Shown: positions 9,125 to 18,519, counted from the stretch's first letter. The stretch is DNA of 64,000 nucleotides from an uncultured Fretibacterium sp. (GCA_946186205.1 CAMHMH010000001.1:558001-622000); one strand, 5' to 3'. Notes: generated from the letters alone by a model not told the origin. Made by a program: numbers and translations.

Positions 9125-9425
9125 TCGGCGGATTCGATTCTGGTTTACAATTTCAAATTTCACATGGCCGAATCGGTTTTGACTCATCGACTCGGTTTTG
9201 ATGCGCATGGTTTCGACTCGGCGATTCGGTTTTGACGGGCTCGGTTTGGATTCGTCGAATCGGTTTTGACTCGTTGATTCGGTTTTGATGCGCATGGTTT
9301 CGACTCGGCGATTCGGTTTTGACGGGCTCGGTTTGGATTCGTCGAATCGGTTTTGACTCGTTGACTCGGTTTTGATGCGCATGGTTTTGACTCGGCGATT
9401 CGGTTTTGAGACACATGGAATCAAT
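9125..9425. repeat. GANTC-rich tandem repeat array (locus 1)
   Basis: Imperfect tandem repeats built on the core GATTCGGTTTTGA. A higher-order unit of 87 bp recurs three times: TCGGTTTTGATGCGCATGG begins at 9192, 9279 and 9366. Within it, copies of TCGGTTTTGA are 34, 34 and 19 bases apart. The block 9181-9420 contains 16 GANTC sites by hand count, where about one is expected. Open frames through it on the minus strand are low-complexity artefacts. The array fills the divergent gap between the GH57 gene and the binding protein at 9517. Related arrays lie at 31.0 and 47.8 kb. Confidence 0.9.
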
Positions 9426-9516
9426 CAGCACTCCGAAAATCAATGTTTGATTTTATTTCCGAATGATTTAATATTTACGGGGTATCAAAATTTTCACATC
9501 GAGGTGTTTTATCATT

Positions 9517-10341
9517 ATGCGTAAAGTTTTATCTGCATTAATACTTCTCGCACTTTCAGCCGGAATCGCTTCAGCAGAACCAATCAAAGCCGGCATTCTC
9601 TCAAAGCTCAACATGACTCAGGAAGAGTACAGCGAGCTTATATCGAACGGACGCAAGGCAGGCACATGGGGATTCTTCACGTCAAAGCCCGACGACAGAG
9701 AGATAGAGTTCAAGTTTTACGACTCAATTCAGGCCATGCAGCTCGGACTCAACGCCGGCGAAATTGAAGAGGCCGTATTGCCTGAAGTCGTAGCTGAATA
9801 CGTCCTGAATGTTACGGGGCAGTACAGAGTAACGGCAATCGCAAAGACAAAGCCCGCTTATCTTGCATTCGGATTCAGGCTTGATGACAGGGGCAAAGCA
9901 TTAGCCGCGAAATTCAACGATGCAATTCTCGCAATGAAGAATGACGGGACTCTCGCTGCTCTTATGGGACTCTATGTCTACGAGGCAGGAATCGGAGACC
10001 CTGAGGCAGTCGAGTTCAGGAAGTTCGACAACGTGAAGGACAAAATCACGATAGCTGTTACGGGAGATTTGCCCCCGATTGATTACGTTGCTGCTGACGG
10101 AACTGCTGCGGGATTCAACACGGCTGTGATTGCGGAAATCGGCAAGCGTCTCAACGTCAACATTGAGCTGACATACATTATGTCCGGCGCGAGGGCTGCC
10201 ACTGTAATGTCCGGGCGTGCTGATGCTGTATTCTGGATTCAGGGCTTCAGGGACGTGCAGAGGCATTCAGACATTCCCGAAATGCTCGTGCTTTCTGAGC
10301 CTTATTACGAGTGGAACGAATTTTTGTTCTTAGCGCGGTAA
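9517..10341 (+). CDS. Exported solute-binding-like protein, permuted lobe order (paralog 2)
   Basis: A 274-residue protein with a classic signal peptide (MRKVLSALILLALSAGIASA). The first half carries second-lobe features (FKFYDSIQAMQLGLNAGEIEEA, then YLAFGFRLDDRG and NDGTLAALMGLYVY). The second half carries first-lobe features (VTGDLPPIDYVAADG, GFNTAVIAEIGKRLNVNIEL, GRADAVFW, LSEPYYEWNEFLFL). It aligns along its length with the genes at 4832 and 10345, and is only 3 bases from the latter, so those two are an operon. The ligand and any transporter partner are unknown. Transcription would start just downstream of the GANTC repeat array. Confidence 0.7.
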   Translation: MRKVLSALILLALSAGIASAEPIKAGILSKLNMTQEEYSELISNGRKAGTWGFFTSKPDDREIEFKFYDSIQAMQLGLNAGEIEEAVLPEVVAEYVLNVTGQYRVTAIAKTKPAYLAFGFRLDDRGKALAAKFNDAILAMKNDGTLAALMGLYVYEAGIGDPEAVEFRKFDNVKDKITIAVTGDLPPIDYVAADGTAAGFNTAVIAEIGKRLNVNIELTYIMSGARAATVMSGRADAVFWIQGFRDVQRHSDIPEMLVLSEPYYEWNEFLFLAR

Positions 10342-10344
10342 ATC

Positions 10345-11250
10345 ATGAAGAAAATTCTTGCTGTACTTCTGCTGATGGCTTTTTGCTGTCCTGCGTTTGC
10401 TGAAGATGTCGTGAAGCTCGGCATTCTTGGCCAGATGGGAACAAGCGAGGAGGCATACCAGAAAGGATTTGACGATTTCAGGGCGAGAATATCCGCCGCG
10501 AATCTCCCGAATGACTCTCACTCTTACCCTTTTGTGCGCGCACTTCTTCAGCACAGGAGAGAGATACATTTCTACAACTCATTAATGACAATGCTAATGG
10601 GACTGCGCTCCGGGAAAGTTGACGAGATAATTCTGCCTGAAAGCACCGGGCGTTACGTCATGAACCTGAACTCAATCTATCAGGGTGAGAACTACACGTC
10701 AATGTTCACGCTTCGTTTGTCGTTCGGATTTCTTGAAGGGAATGAAAAGCTGAGGGACGAATTTAACACCGCACTTTCGGCCATGAGGGAAGACGGGACA
10801 TTAGCCGCGCTTGAAGATGAATACGTCCACAACCCCGCGCACAAAGTGAGGTCTCATACCCCTGAGAGATTTCCCGGAGCTGAGACGGTAACGGTAGCTG
10901 TTACTGGAGATATGCCGCCTCTTGACATGTTTGCGGGGGATGGCAAACCTGCGGGCTACAGCACTGCGATATTGACGGAGATCGGGAAGCGTCTTCACAA
11001 AAACATGCGCTTCATGAACACGGACGCGGGCGGACGCTCGAACGCTCTTACGTCGGGGCGCGCTGATGTTCTTTTCTGGTGCCAGACTACTGAGAATGAG
11101 CAGCTCAATAAGACCTCCGATGAAGATTTGTACGCTCTCTTCTCCGAGAATCAGCCGGGATTGATCATGTCCGATCCCTATTACACGTGGAACAGGGAAA
11201 TGATACTCAGGGTTAAGACTTCCGGCGGCTTCTTGGGAATCTTCAAGTAA
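10345..11250 (+). CDS. Exported solute-binding-like protein, permuted lobe order (paralog 3)
   Basis: A 301-residue homologue of the two preceding binding-like proteins, longer because of an insertion after residue 35 and an extra segment near the C-terminus. It has a signal peptide (MKKILAVLLLMAFCCPAFA), a first half like a second SBP lobe (HFYNSLMTMLMGLRSGKVDEI; LSFGFLEGNEKL; EDGTLAALEDEYV), then a second half like a first lobe (VTGDMPPLDMFAGDG; GYSTAILTEIGKRLHKNM; GRADVLFW; MSDPYYTWNREMIL). The start follows the previous stop by 3 bases. The VanX-like gene follows 18 bases later. Confidence 0.7.
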   Translation: MKKILAVLLLMAFCCPAFAEDVVKLGILGQMGTSEEAYQKGFDDFRARISAANLPNDSHSYPFVRALLQHRREIHFYNSLMTMLMGLRSGKVDEIILPESTGRYVMNLNSIYQGENYTSMFTLRLSFGFLEGNEKLRDEFNTALSAMREDGTLAALEDEYVHNPAHKVRSHTPERFPGAETVTVAVTGDMPPLDMFAGDGKPAGYSTAILTEIGKRLHKNMRFMNTDAGGRSNALTSGRADVLFWCQTTENEQLNKTSDEDLYALFSENQPGLIMSDPYYTWNREMILRVKTSGGFLGIFK

Positions 11251-11268
11251 CAAAAGAAAGAAGGAATA

Positions 11269-11958
11269 ATGATGACTAAAATTTTTGCAGTAATCGCGCT
11301 GTCTTTGTGCATGATTTCTCCGTCATTCGCAAAGGATAAAATCTCGGTTGACTCGTCGGACTTTGTGCTTCTGTCTGAGGCTGTACCTGACGCGATACTA
11401 GAGATCCGCTACTACTCAACGTATAACTTTGTGGGCGAAAGAATCCGGGGATATGAACGTCCTGTAGCATATCTCACAAAGAAAGCGGCGGCGGCATTGC
11501 GTGAAGTGAGTGATGAGCTTGTGAGCAAAGGTTACAGGCTGAAAATTTTTGACGCATACAGACCGCAGACAGCAGTGAATCATTTTGCGGAATGGGCGCA
11601 GAAAATTGATGACACGAAAATGAAGGAGTACTTTTACCCGGAGTTAGACAAGTCAGTACTCTTCAAGCAGGACTATATCATGTACAAGTCCGGGCATAGT
11701 CGAGGAAGCACGGTAGATTTGACGCTTTTCGACATGAGCACGGAAAGAGACGCAGACATGGGCGGGACGTTTGATTATTTTGGTGAGAAGTCGCACCCTG
11801 ATTACAAGGGGCTGACTCCCGCGCAGTATAACAACAGAATGATTCTCCGCGAGGCCATGATTAAGCACGGATTCAAGCCGCTTTATTCTGAGTGGTGGCA
11901 CTTCACGCTTAAGGATGAGCCATACCCCGACACATATTTTGATTTCCCGGTGAAGTAA
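11269..11958 (+). CDS. D-alanyl-D-alanine dipeptidase (VanX/DdpX family)
   Basis: A 229-residue peptidase M15D-type protein with a signal peptide (KIFAVIALSLCMISPSFA), placing it in the periplasm. The zinc-site motifs are SGHSRGSTVDLTL (HxxxxxxD) and SEWWHFTL with the catalytic Glu and the third His ligand. The N-terminal part (DAILEIRYYSTYNFVG) is typical. Exported members more likely recycle D-Ala-D-Ala from peptidoglycan than give vancomycin resistance. Two ATGs (11269, 11272) follow GAAGGAAT. It is cotranscribed with the binding-like genes, and a terminator follows. Confidence 0.88.
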   Translation: MMTKIFAVIALSLCMISPSFAKDKISVDSSDFVLLSEAVPDAILEIRYYSTYNFVGERIRGYERPVAYLTKKAAAALREVSDELVSKGYRLKIFDAYRPQTAVNHFAEWAQKIDDTKMKEYFYPELDKSVLFKQDYIMYKSGHSRGSTVDLTLFDMSTERDADMGGTFDYFGEKSHPDYKGLTPAQYNNRMILREAMIKHGFKPLYSEWWHFTLKDEPYPDTYFDFPVK

Positions 11959-11968
11959 CAAGATTTTC

Positions 11969-12004
11969 TCCTGCATATCTTCAAGACGGTGTGCAGGATT
12001 TTTT
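11969..12004 (+). terminator. Intrinsic terminator after the VanX-like gene
   Basis: Stem TCCTGCA / TGCAGGA, 16-base loop, six T. Confidence 0.8.
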
Positions 12005-12021
12005 GACAAGGAGCAATTATT

Positions 12022-14841
12022 ATGACGAAAATGAAAATGGCTTCCCTCATCGCGCTGGCATTGATGATTGTCTGTGTGCCTGCGTCCGCTTCAGTAACAG
12101 AGACAGTAACAGGCGGCTACACAGTCAGCGGTGAAAATTACGACCTCGTTAAAGGCGTGTTCTTTTTCCCGTCAGCAGTCGCGATTGATGACGCATTAAT
12201 TGATATTCCGGCGCGTTTCTTCTATTCGGACGGATTTTTCGCGGAAGACCCGTACACGTACAATAATCACCTCGCAACGGCCTCTATTTGTATGGCAATG
12301 TCGGGTTTCTACTCGAACGAGGGCGATTACCCAGCGAAACGAAAGAACATCATACAGTACATGAAGGACATCGGAGTCGCTGAGTCTGACATATACGCCA
12401 ACCGCTACAACACAATAAAGCCTCAGACAGGATCAATCGGCGTAACAATCGGAATGAAGAGACTCACAGACGGAAGAGTCCTAATCCCTGTAGCTATACG
12501 AGGCTCGAATTATGAGCTTGAATGGGCGAGCAACGTTATGTTAGGCGAGTCAGGAGAAGCACAAGGATTCGGCTCGGCGGGCGCGAAAGTTTTCGGTGAA
12601 GTTCAGAGATACATAGCGCGGAAAAATTTGCAGGCTGAAATCGCAAGCGGAGATGTAGTGTTCTGGGTTGCTGGATATTCGCGGGCAGGAGCAGCAACAA
12701 ACTTAACGGCAAAACGACTCGTTGATGAATATTCAGCGGCGGGCAATAAGATATTTGCTTACGGCCTCGAACCTGCAATAGGAGGAGTCGCGAGTGAGGA
12801 AAAATCCGGCTTCAATTACTCCTGCATTCACAGCGTAGTGAACCGCTCTGACCTTGTGCCGAGAGTCGCTCCTTCAGCGATGGGCTTCAAGCATTACGGC
12901 ACGGATCACTACATACCCGGCTCAAATCCCGGTACTGTTCAGACTGCCAGCGACGGCAACAATTACGACAACACACCGTACAAGACAACATCAACTGAGT
13001 ATCAGGCCGTAAAAGCAAAAATGCTCGATCAGCTTTTAGCGGTCAATCCTATTATCAGGGCAATATTCACTGACTCATTCACGGTGATGGGACTCGGACT
13101 CAATGAGACTCAGACGGGCTACACATTAACGCCGGGCGAATCGATTGCGATGGAAGATTATCTTGACGAGTTCATGACGTACCTTCCTGCATGGACGGGA
13201 CTGACTCGGACTGTTTACACCGGGGGCGCGGGCACTGTAGCAGGATTAGGAGTGCCGGTAGCGTACGGGAATGTTCAGCGCGCGCTGAGGATGATAATAT
13301 CGCTTTTGTTCGGAGGCTCCTCGAATGACTTTATGACTCTCATCGCAGGAATGTTCGTAACATCGGACTCAAGCACACTGTCAACGCTCGCGACTCCAAT
13401 TTTCACCGGCCTTACTGAATGGTACAATCCCGCATTCAGCTACAAGCCCATGTACATCAACAGGGTGATAAATTTCCTGGAGAAGAGAAAAATTACTGAC
13501 GCTCTCGGCCTCTCTTACCCGGAGAAAGAAAAGCTCATAAGGTCGGAGCTTCCTGTTGCCCTTAACCTCATACTTACTGCCGCGACTGGCGACTTGGGAA
13601 CGCCGCTTCACGGGACAATGGGCTTCACTCAGATTGCTACGTTAATCAGCAACATCGGACTCATAGGCATTAATCATTATCCTGAAGTAACATTCTCATG
13701 GTTACGCGCTCAGGACTCACTTTACGACAGCGAGAGAGTGAGAGTCTCAGCGATGCCCGTAACATTTTCTGTAACTGAGTCAAACGTCAGAGCCTCAGAA
13801 GAGTCCGTGATTGTTGATCTTGATGAGCTTCCTGACTTTTTCGCGTCTCATGACTCAGACCCTGCCGGAAAATTGCCCTCAACAGTAACAGGAACAGACA
13901 GCGGCGGAACAGCTCAGACACTTTCCGTAACGTGGTCAAACAGTCCGAAAGTCTACGCGATTAACGACAAATTTAACCCTGATACATGGACAGAGACAAG
14001 CGCGGCAAATTCTGCGGGGACGACTCAGCCATTGCTTTACGTTTTTTCCGGGACCGTCAGCGGCGGCACTCTCAAAATTTCTGCTGACGTTAGCACGAAC
14101 TTGACCGCAAATGTTTATGTCGCAGGTCTTCCGAGAGTCAATCCTCCCTACACCGCATTGCCTGAAGGTGAGTACAGCGGGCCTCAGTCTGTCGTGTTAA
14201 GGGCGGCGAATGACTCAGACGGTGAAGTAGTGTACAGGATTTCGAGATTCGCGAGCAGTGATACAGGTACGGACATCACGTATACAGGCCCGGTAACAAT
14301 CGGAAGCAGCGCAAGCACATCAGCAATAGAATACGCGCTCGTTGCGAGAGTGAAGACAAGCTCAACAACAAGCAATGACAGCGCGGAGCTCGTATGGCAC
14401 TACACAATCACCCCGGCTGTATCAGAAGACTCATCAAGTGAATACCTCAGCTATATTACATCAAAGATTTTCACGCTCACGAATGACTCGGCGGTATGCT
14501 GGAGCGTTGACGTTCCCGCCGGACTGAATGTTACGGTTACACCTGACTATGCAGACACGATCCCCGCGAAAAGAATCGATGTCGCCGTTGTAACGATTGC
14601 CGGCGCGACTCAGAAAGGGACGTACACAATCCCCGTGCTAATTTCTGATGACGGACTTACATGGACTGACATCGATCCGATTACGTTCGAGGCATCATAT
14701 GAGGAAGACGAGCCGAGCCAGCCTCAAGGTGTAACAATCCGCAACGATTCAAGCGGAAACTGCAGCATGAGTCTCCCGGCGTTAGGACTCCTTCTTGCGC
14801 TCTCAGGACTCATTCTCAGACAGAGGAAAGGGAATCGCTAA
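12022..14841 (+). CDS. Exported lipase-like protein with C-terminal membrane/sorting tail
   Basis: A 939-residue exported protein with a signal peptide (MASLIALALMIVCVPASASV). A class-3-lipase-like alpha/beta-hydrolase region surrounds GYSRAGAATN near residue 220, where Ser is the likely nucleophile. A beta-sandwich region near 705-800 resembles the chitobiase/hexosaminidase C-terminal fold, and another sandwich follows. The protein ends in SSGNCSMSLPALGLLLALSG, then LILRQRKGNR: a Cys, a hydrophobic helix and a basic tail, as in Synergist-CTERM sorting signals. It is probably cell-surface or outer-membrane processed. The substrate is unknown. One base separates it from the GH3 gene. Confidence 0.72.
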   Translation: MTKMKMASLIALALMIVCVPASASVTETVTGGYTVSGENYDLVKGVFFFPSAVAIDDALIDIPARFFYSDGFFAEDPYTYNNHLATASICMAMSGFYSNEGDYPAKRKNIIQYMKDIGVAESDIYANRYNTIKPQTGSIGVTIGMKRLTDGRVLIPVAIRGSNYELEWASNVMLGESGEAQGFGSAGAKVFGEVQRYIARKNLQAEIASGDVVFWVAGYSRAGAATNLTAKRLVDEYSAAGNKIFAYGLEPAIGGVASEEKSGFNYSCIHSVVNRSDLVPRVAPSAMGFKHYGTDHYIPGSNPGTVQTASDGNNYDNTPYKTTSTEYQAVKAKMLDQLLAVNPIIRAIFTDSFTVMGLGLNETQTGYTLTPGESIAMEDYLDEFMTYLPAWTGLTRTVYTGGAGTVAGLGVPVAYGNVQRALRMIISLLFGGSSNDFMTLIAGMFVTSDSSTLSTLATPIFTGLTEWYNPAFSYKPMYINRVINFLEKRKITDALGLSYPEKEKLIRSELPVALNLILTAATGDLGTPLHGTMGFTQIATLISNIGLIGINHYPEVTFSWLRAQDSLYDSERVRVSAMPVTFSVTESNVRASEESVIVDLDELPDFFASHDSDPAGKLPSTVTGTDSGGTAQTLSVTWSNSPKVYAINDKFNPDTWTETSAANSAGTTQPLLYVFSGTVSGGTLKISADVSTNLTANVYVAGLPRVNPPYTALPEGEYSGPQSVVLRAANDSDGEVVYRISRFASSDTGTDITYTGPVTIGSSASTSAIEYALVARVKTSSTTSNDSAELVWHYTITPAVSEDSSSEYLSYITSKIFTLTNDSAVCWSVDVPAGLNVTVTPDYADTIPAKRIDVAVVTIAGATQKGTYTIPVLISDDGLTWTDIDPITFEASYEEDEPSQPQGVTIRNDSSGNCSMSLPALGLLLALSGLILRQRKGNR

Positions 14842-14842
14842 C

Positions 14843-16042
14843 GTGAAGCGCAAAAATTTCCCGCTGATTCTCGTAATGATTCTCTCGGCTGTAATCATGG
14901 CCGGGGGCTGCGGAGGGTCAAGCGGTTCTCTTGTGCAAATAGACTCGGGAGTCGACTCAAGACTCGACTCTGTTGTCTCATCGATGACTTTGCGTGAAAA
15001 GGTCGGGCAGATGTTCATGATTCGTCCTGAGACTCTTTACGCTGAAATAACGCCCGGTGAGTTGTGGCAGAAGATAGCCTCAAAGGACGTGGACATTCAG
15101 AGAGTGCTGTACACGCTGACGGAGGAAATGAAGTCAACGCTCAAAGATTATCCGGCGGGAGGGTTCGCGCTGTTCACACAAAATCTTGATACCCCCTCGC
15201 AGGTTAAGCAGTTAATCTCAGACCTTTACGAGGCGAGCGATACATATCCGTTTATCGGAATTGACGAGGAAGGCGGAAGAGTTTCGCGGCTTGCCAACAA
15301 AAAAAGTTTTGACGCGGAAATTCAGAACGTCGGAACAATGGAGTCAATTGGTGAGACTGGAGACCCTCAGAACGCATACAGCGCGGCTAATTATATCGGC
15401 GGTTACCTGAGTGATTACGGCTTCAACGTTGACTTTGCCCCGGTTGCTGACATAAACACTAACCCGGACAATATAGTGATCGGCGACCGTTCATTCGGGA
15501 CAACGGCGGCTCTTGTGTCTGAGATGGCCGGGGCGTATCTTGACGGGCTTCACTCTCGCGGCGTAATGGGAACGCTGAAACATTTTCCCGGACACGGCGA
15601 CACTACACAAGACACACACACGGGCTATGTGGCAGTCTACAAAACGTGGGACGAACTTCTTGACACGGAACTGATACCCTTCATTGACAACTTCTGCAAG
15701 ACGGACATGATCATGACGGAGCATATCACGATGAAGAATGTTACGAGCGATGATTTGCCCGCGACTCTCTCACACACAATCTTGACGGAGAAACTTCGCG
15801 ACGAGCTTGGCTATGACGGAGTAATCATCACTGACTCGATGGAGATGGGAGCGATAAACAAGAGTTATCCCAGCGGTGAAGCTGCTGTTATGGCGGTTGA
15901 GGCTGGAGTCGATATTGTACTTTTGCCGTATGATTACTGCGCGGCGTTTGATGCTGTTGTTGACGCTGTAGAGTCCGGGAGAATATCCGAGGCACGAATC
16001 AATGAGAGCGTGAAAAGAATTTTGCGCCTCAAGATGAAGTAA
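14843..16042 (+). CDS. GH3 beta-N-acetylhexosaminidase-like lipoprotein (NagZ type)
   Basis: A 399-residue family-3 glycoside hydrolase. It shows LREKVGQMFMI, DEEGGRVSRL, KHFPGHGDTTQDTH (the NagZ His-Asp catalytic loop) and ITDSMEMGAI with the nucleophile Asp. It starts at GTG 14843, one base after the previous stop and behind AAAGGGA. The N-terminus is a lipoprotein-like signal (VMILSAVIMAGGC). NagZ enzymes remove GlcNAc from muropeptides; an exported lipoprotein form would act on peptidoglycan or glycans in the periplasm. The coupling to the lipase-like gene suggests a shared envelope role. Confidence 0.85.
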   Translation: MKRKNFPLILVMILSAVIMAGGCGGSSGSLVQIDSGVDSRLDSVVSSMTLREKVGQMFMIRPETLYAEITPGELWQKIASKDVDIQRVLYTLTEEMKSTLKDYPAGGFALFTQNLDTPSQVKQLISDLYEASDTYPFIGIDEEGGRVSRLANKKSFDAEIQNVGTMESIGETGDPQNAYSAANYIGGYLSDYGFNVDFAPVADINTNPDNIVIGDRSFGTTAALVSEMAGAYLDGLHSRGVMGTLKHFPGHGDTTQDTHTGYVAVYKTWDELLDTELIPFIDNFCKTDMIMTEHITMKNVTSDDLPATLSHTILTEKLRDELGYDGVIITDSMEMGAINKSYPSGEAAVMAVEAGVDIVLLPYDYCAAFDAVVDAVESGRISEARINESVKRILRLKMK

Positions 16043-16047
16043 TATTG

Positions 16048-16686
16048 ATGCTGAAAAACGGATTGTTTTACGGAATCCCGGAAGATTCTTATGATGATGC
16101 CTTGAAGTATTTGCGTGCTTCGAGGCATTCCTTCATGAGAGGCGAAATCATACAGCATATAGGCAGCGAGTTCCGTTGCGCCGGGTTTGTGCTTGAGGGC
16201 GTAATAGAATGCTCGTACATTGACTCAGACTTCAACAAGTACAACATGAATCATATTGCTGCGGGAAATTTATTCGGTGAGTCTGTCTGCTGCGCTGAGG
16301 TTGACGAAAGCCCTATGCAGATTTCAGCCGTTACTGACTGCGTGATTATGTTTCTTGATTTCCGTGTGCTTTACGATCCCGATTTGAAGTATGAACATAG
16401 AATGACAATTGCCGTAAACCTTATCCGAACTATATCGGCGCAAAATTTTTTCATGAATCAGAAAGTAAGAATACTGAGCAGGAAAGATATACGCGGGAAA
16501 ATTCTTGCCTGCCTTCAAAGCCTGAAGCCTGACGAAAACGGCGTAATACGACTCCCGTTCACAAAGTCCGCGCTGTCTGAATTTCTTTGCGTGAACAGGT
16601 CTGCTTTGTCCCGCGAGCTTGGCAGAATGATTCAGGACGGATTAATCACAATGAACGGGAGAAATTTCACCTTATGCCAAAAGTGA
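16048..16686 (+). CDS. Crp/Fnr family transcriptional regulator
   Basis: A 212-residue regulator with an N-terminal cyclic-nucleotide-binding-type beta barrel (RGEIIQHIGSEFRCAGFVLEGVIECSY) and a C-terminal winged helix (PFTKSALSEFLCVNRSALSRELGRM). No Fnr-style N-terminal Cys cluster is present, so it does not look like an iron-sulfur oxygen sensor; the ligand is unknown. It starts 5 bases after the GH3 stop (TTG 16045 is an alternative start). Its 3' end overlaps that of fprA, which runs convergently, by 15 bases. Confidence 0.82.
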   Translation: MLKNGLFYGIPEDSYDDALKYLRASRHSFMRGEIIQHIGSEFRCAGFVLEGVIECSYIDSDFNKYNMNHIAAGNLFGESVCCAEVDESPMQISAVTDCVIMFLDFRVLYDPDLKYEHRMTIAVNLIRTISAQNFFMNQKVRILSRKDIRGKILACLQSLKPDENGVIRLPFTKSALSEFLCVNRSALSRELGRMIQDGLITMNGRNFTLCQK

Positions 16687-17859
16687 TGAGACAAGAGCAG
16701 GAATTTTCCCCAAGTCATCACATGACGGAGTCCACAATGCCCGGATATTCTCATCGATTACGGAGAAGCCTGCCTCTTTGAGTTTTTCCTGAAGGATTTT
16801 GACGGACTCGCCACTCCAGCCGTAACAACCGAAAGCAGCCGCCTTCTTTTTCCTGAACTTTAACTGTTTTGCGAACTCAAGCCATCCTGCGACACTCGAC
16901 AAAATACTGTTGCCGACAGTCGGAGAGCCTAAAGCAATTCCACGCGATTTGAATACTTCCGTCATTACCTCGTTTTTGTCAGCCTTTGCGACGTTGAAGA
17001 CTTTAACGACTGTTGAAGGACTCTGTTTTGCGATTTCGCCTGCTATTTCGTGAGCAATTTTCGCTGTGCCTTCCCACATTGTGTCGTAAGCTATTGTTAT
17101 CTGGTCTTCCTGATAAGCGTCTGCCCACTGAGAATATTTTCTAACTATCTGCAAAGGATCATCACGCCAGATTGCGCCGTGCGAGGGGGCTATAATGTCG
17201 ATCGGGAGATTCAGCGCGGTGATTTCCTCAAGTTTCTTTGTGAGTATTGCCGCAAACGGGTTAAGTATGTTCGCAAAATATTTCATGGCCTCTTTCCACA
17301 GTAAACACTTGTCCGCTTTGTCATTGAACAGCTCTTCAACCGCATAATGCTGCCCGAAAGCGTCATTTGAGAAAAGAATATTATCGCCCGTCATGTATGC
17401 AGCCATTGAGTCCGGCCAGTGAAGCATTCTCATTTCAACGAACACTAATTTTTTGCCATTGCCAATGTCGAGCGAGTCGCCTGTTTTGACGGTGCGGAAA
17501 TTCCAGCCTCTTTTGCCGTACTGGCCCTCGATAGATTTCACGGCGTTTGCGGTGCAGTATATAGGGGTATCGGGAATTTCTGACATTAATGCGGTGAGCG
17601 AGCCGGAATGATCGCATTCACCATGATTTGCTATTACCGCGTCAATTTTGTGAATGTCAATTTCCTTCTTGAGGTTCTCGACAAAATCGAATCTGTGAGG
17701 AGTCCACACTGTATCAACAAGAATATTTTTGCCTTCCTCGATAAGATATGCGTTCTGGCTTGAGCCGTTCATGATGGAATAATCATCACCGTGAAACGAC
17801 TCTAATTCCCAGTCGATATAGCCGACCCAGCTGACATTGTTTTTGACAAGCCTTCTCAT
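16672..17859 (-). CDS. fprA: FprA family A-type flavoprotein (flavodiiron)
   Basis: A 395-residue flavodiiron protein with a metallo-beta-lactamase diiron domain followed by a flavodoxin domain. The diiron ligands are visible in NHGECDHSG (HxExDxH region) and in APSHGAIWR; the flavodoxin domain starts near residue 250 (ITIAYDTMWEGTAKIA) with GSPTVGNSIL. These enzymes reduce O2 to water or NO to N2O and protect anaerobes. There is no fused rubredoxin domain, so a separate electron donor is needed. It is 3 bases downstream of the cupin gene. Confidence 0.92.
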   Translation of the reverse strand: MRRLVKNNVSWVGYIDWELESFHGDDYSIMNGSSQNAYLIEEGKNILVDTVWTPHRFDFVENLKKEIDIHKIDAVIANHGECDHSGSLTALMSEIPDTPIYCTANAVKSIEGQYGKRGWNFRTVKTGDSLDIGNGKKLVFVEMRMLHWPDSMAAYMTGDNILFSNDAFGQHYAVEELFNDKADKCLLWKEAMKYFANILNPFAAILTKKLEEITALNLPIDIIAPSHGAIWRDDPLQIVRKYSQWADAYQEDQITIAYDTMWEGTAKIAHEIAGEIAKQSPSTVVKVFNVAKADKNEVMTEVFKSRGIALGSPTVGNSILSSVAGWLEFAKQLKFRKKKAAAFGCYGWSGESVKILQEKLKEAGFSVIDENIRALWTPSCDDLGKIPALVSSLLA

Positions 17860-17862
17860 TTT

Positions 17863-18519
17863 TCAGTCCTCCATTGCAAGCAGTATTGCCATCTTGAATT
17901 TTCCTGGCGACTTCACGTAATGCCTTCCGTTTTTCGCAAACTTGAAATTTTCGCCCGCCTTGATTGTGTACTCTCTGCCCTCGTAGCCGATAATCCCCTC
18001 ACCGTCAAGCGCAAAGATTAACGCCTCGCCCGGTGCTGAATGCTCAGAAAGCCCGGTGCCATCGTCAAAAGCCATAACCGCGAATTTCAGCTTTGAGTCC
18101 CTGATTATGTCCATGTTCACGACTCTCCCGGCCTGATACGGCACAAGCTCCGACAATGAAAATATTGCGCCTTCCTTCAGCGATTTGTTCAAATTGATTC
18201 CCTCCCTTAATGCAAGCTCAACATATACACAGCCCGTTGATGTCTTCATTCCTGCGGGTATATTTTCCGGAATGATTATGAGTCCTCCCTCGCCTGCTGT
18301 AACTTCATGGCCGTAAATGCTCACGGTGAGGCGGCCTGAAACTGTGAGAATGACTTTGCGGAACGGAAAAATCTCCGGGCTTATGTCTGTATCATGAGAC
18401 ATTGAGAAATATGTTATCCCGAAATTTTGAGCCTCATAAACTGAACGCGAGACTGTGCAGCCTTCAGCAGGTTCATTATCACGAGCAATTGAGAATATAA
18501 CGCCTTCTTTTTCTTTCAC
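17863..18519 (-). CDS. Double-cupin protein
   Basis: About 218 residues starting at GTG 18519, which follows GAGGTG at 9 bases; the longer open frame upstream runs through a terminator. Two cupin-like beta barrels are seen, near residues 40-110 (ILTVSGRLTVSIYGHEVTAGEGGLIII) and 140-215 (GEALIFALDGEGIIGYEGREYTIKAGENFKF). The His/Glu metal ligands typical of enzymatic cupins are not obvious, although SEHSAPGEAL and NGRHYV carry some. It lies directly upstream of fprA in the same transcript, so a role linked to oxidative stress or redox sensing is possible. Confidence 0.7.
   Translation of the reverse strand: MKEKEGVIFSIARDNEPAEGCTVSRSVYEAQNFGITYFSMSHDTDISPEIFPFRKVILTVSGRLTVSIYGHEVTAGEGGLIIIPENIPAGMKTSTGCVYVELALREGINLNKSLKEGAIFSLSELVPYQAGRVVNMDIIRDSKLKFAVMAFDDGTGLSEHSAPGEALIFALDGEGIIGYEGREYTIKAGENFKFAKNGRHYVKSPGKFKMAILLAMED

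Noticed and set aside
9083-9443. Three overlapping minus-strand open frames with repeating SQNRF/MRIKTES peptides
   Set aside because: They are by-products of the tandem repeat array; no ribosome site and low-complexity, frame-independent repetition.
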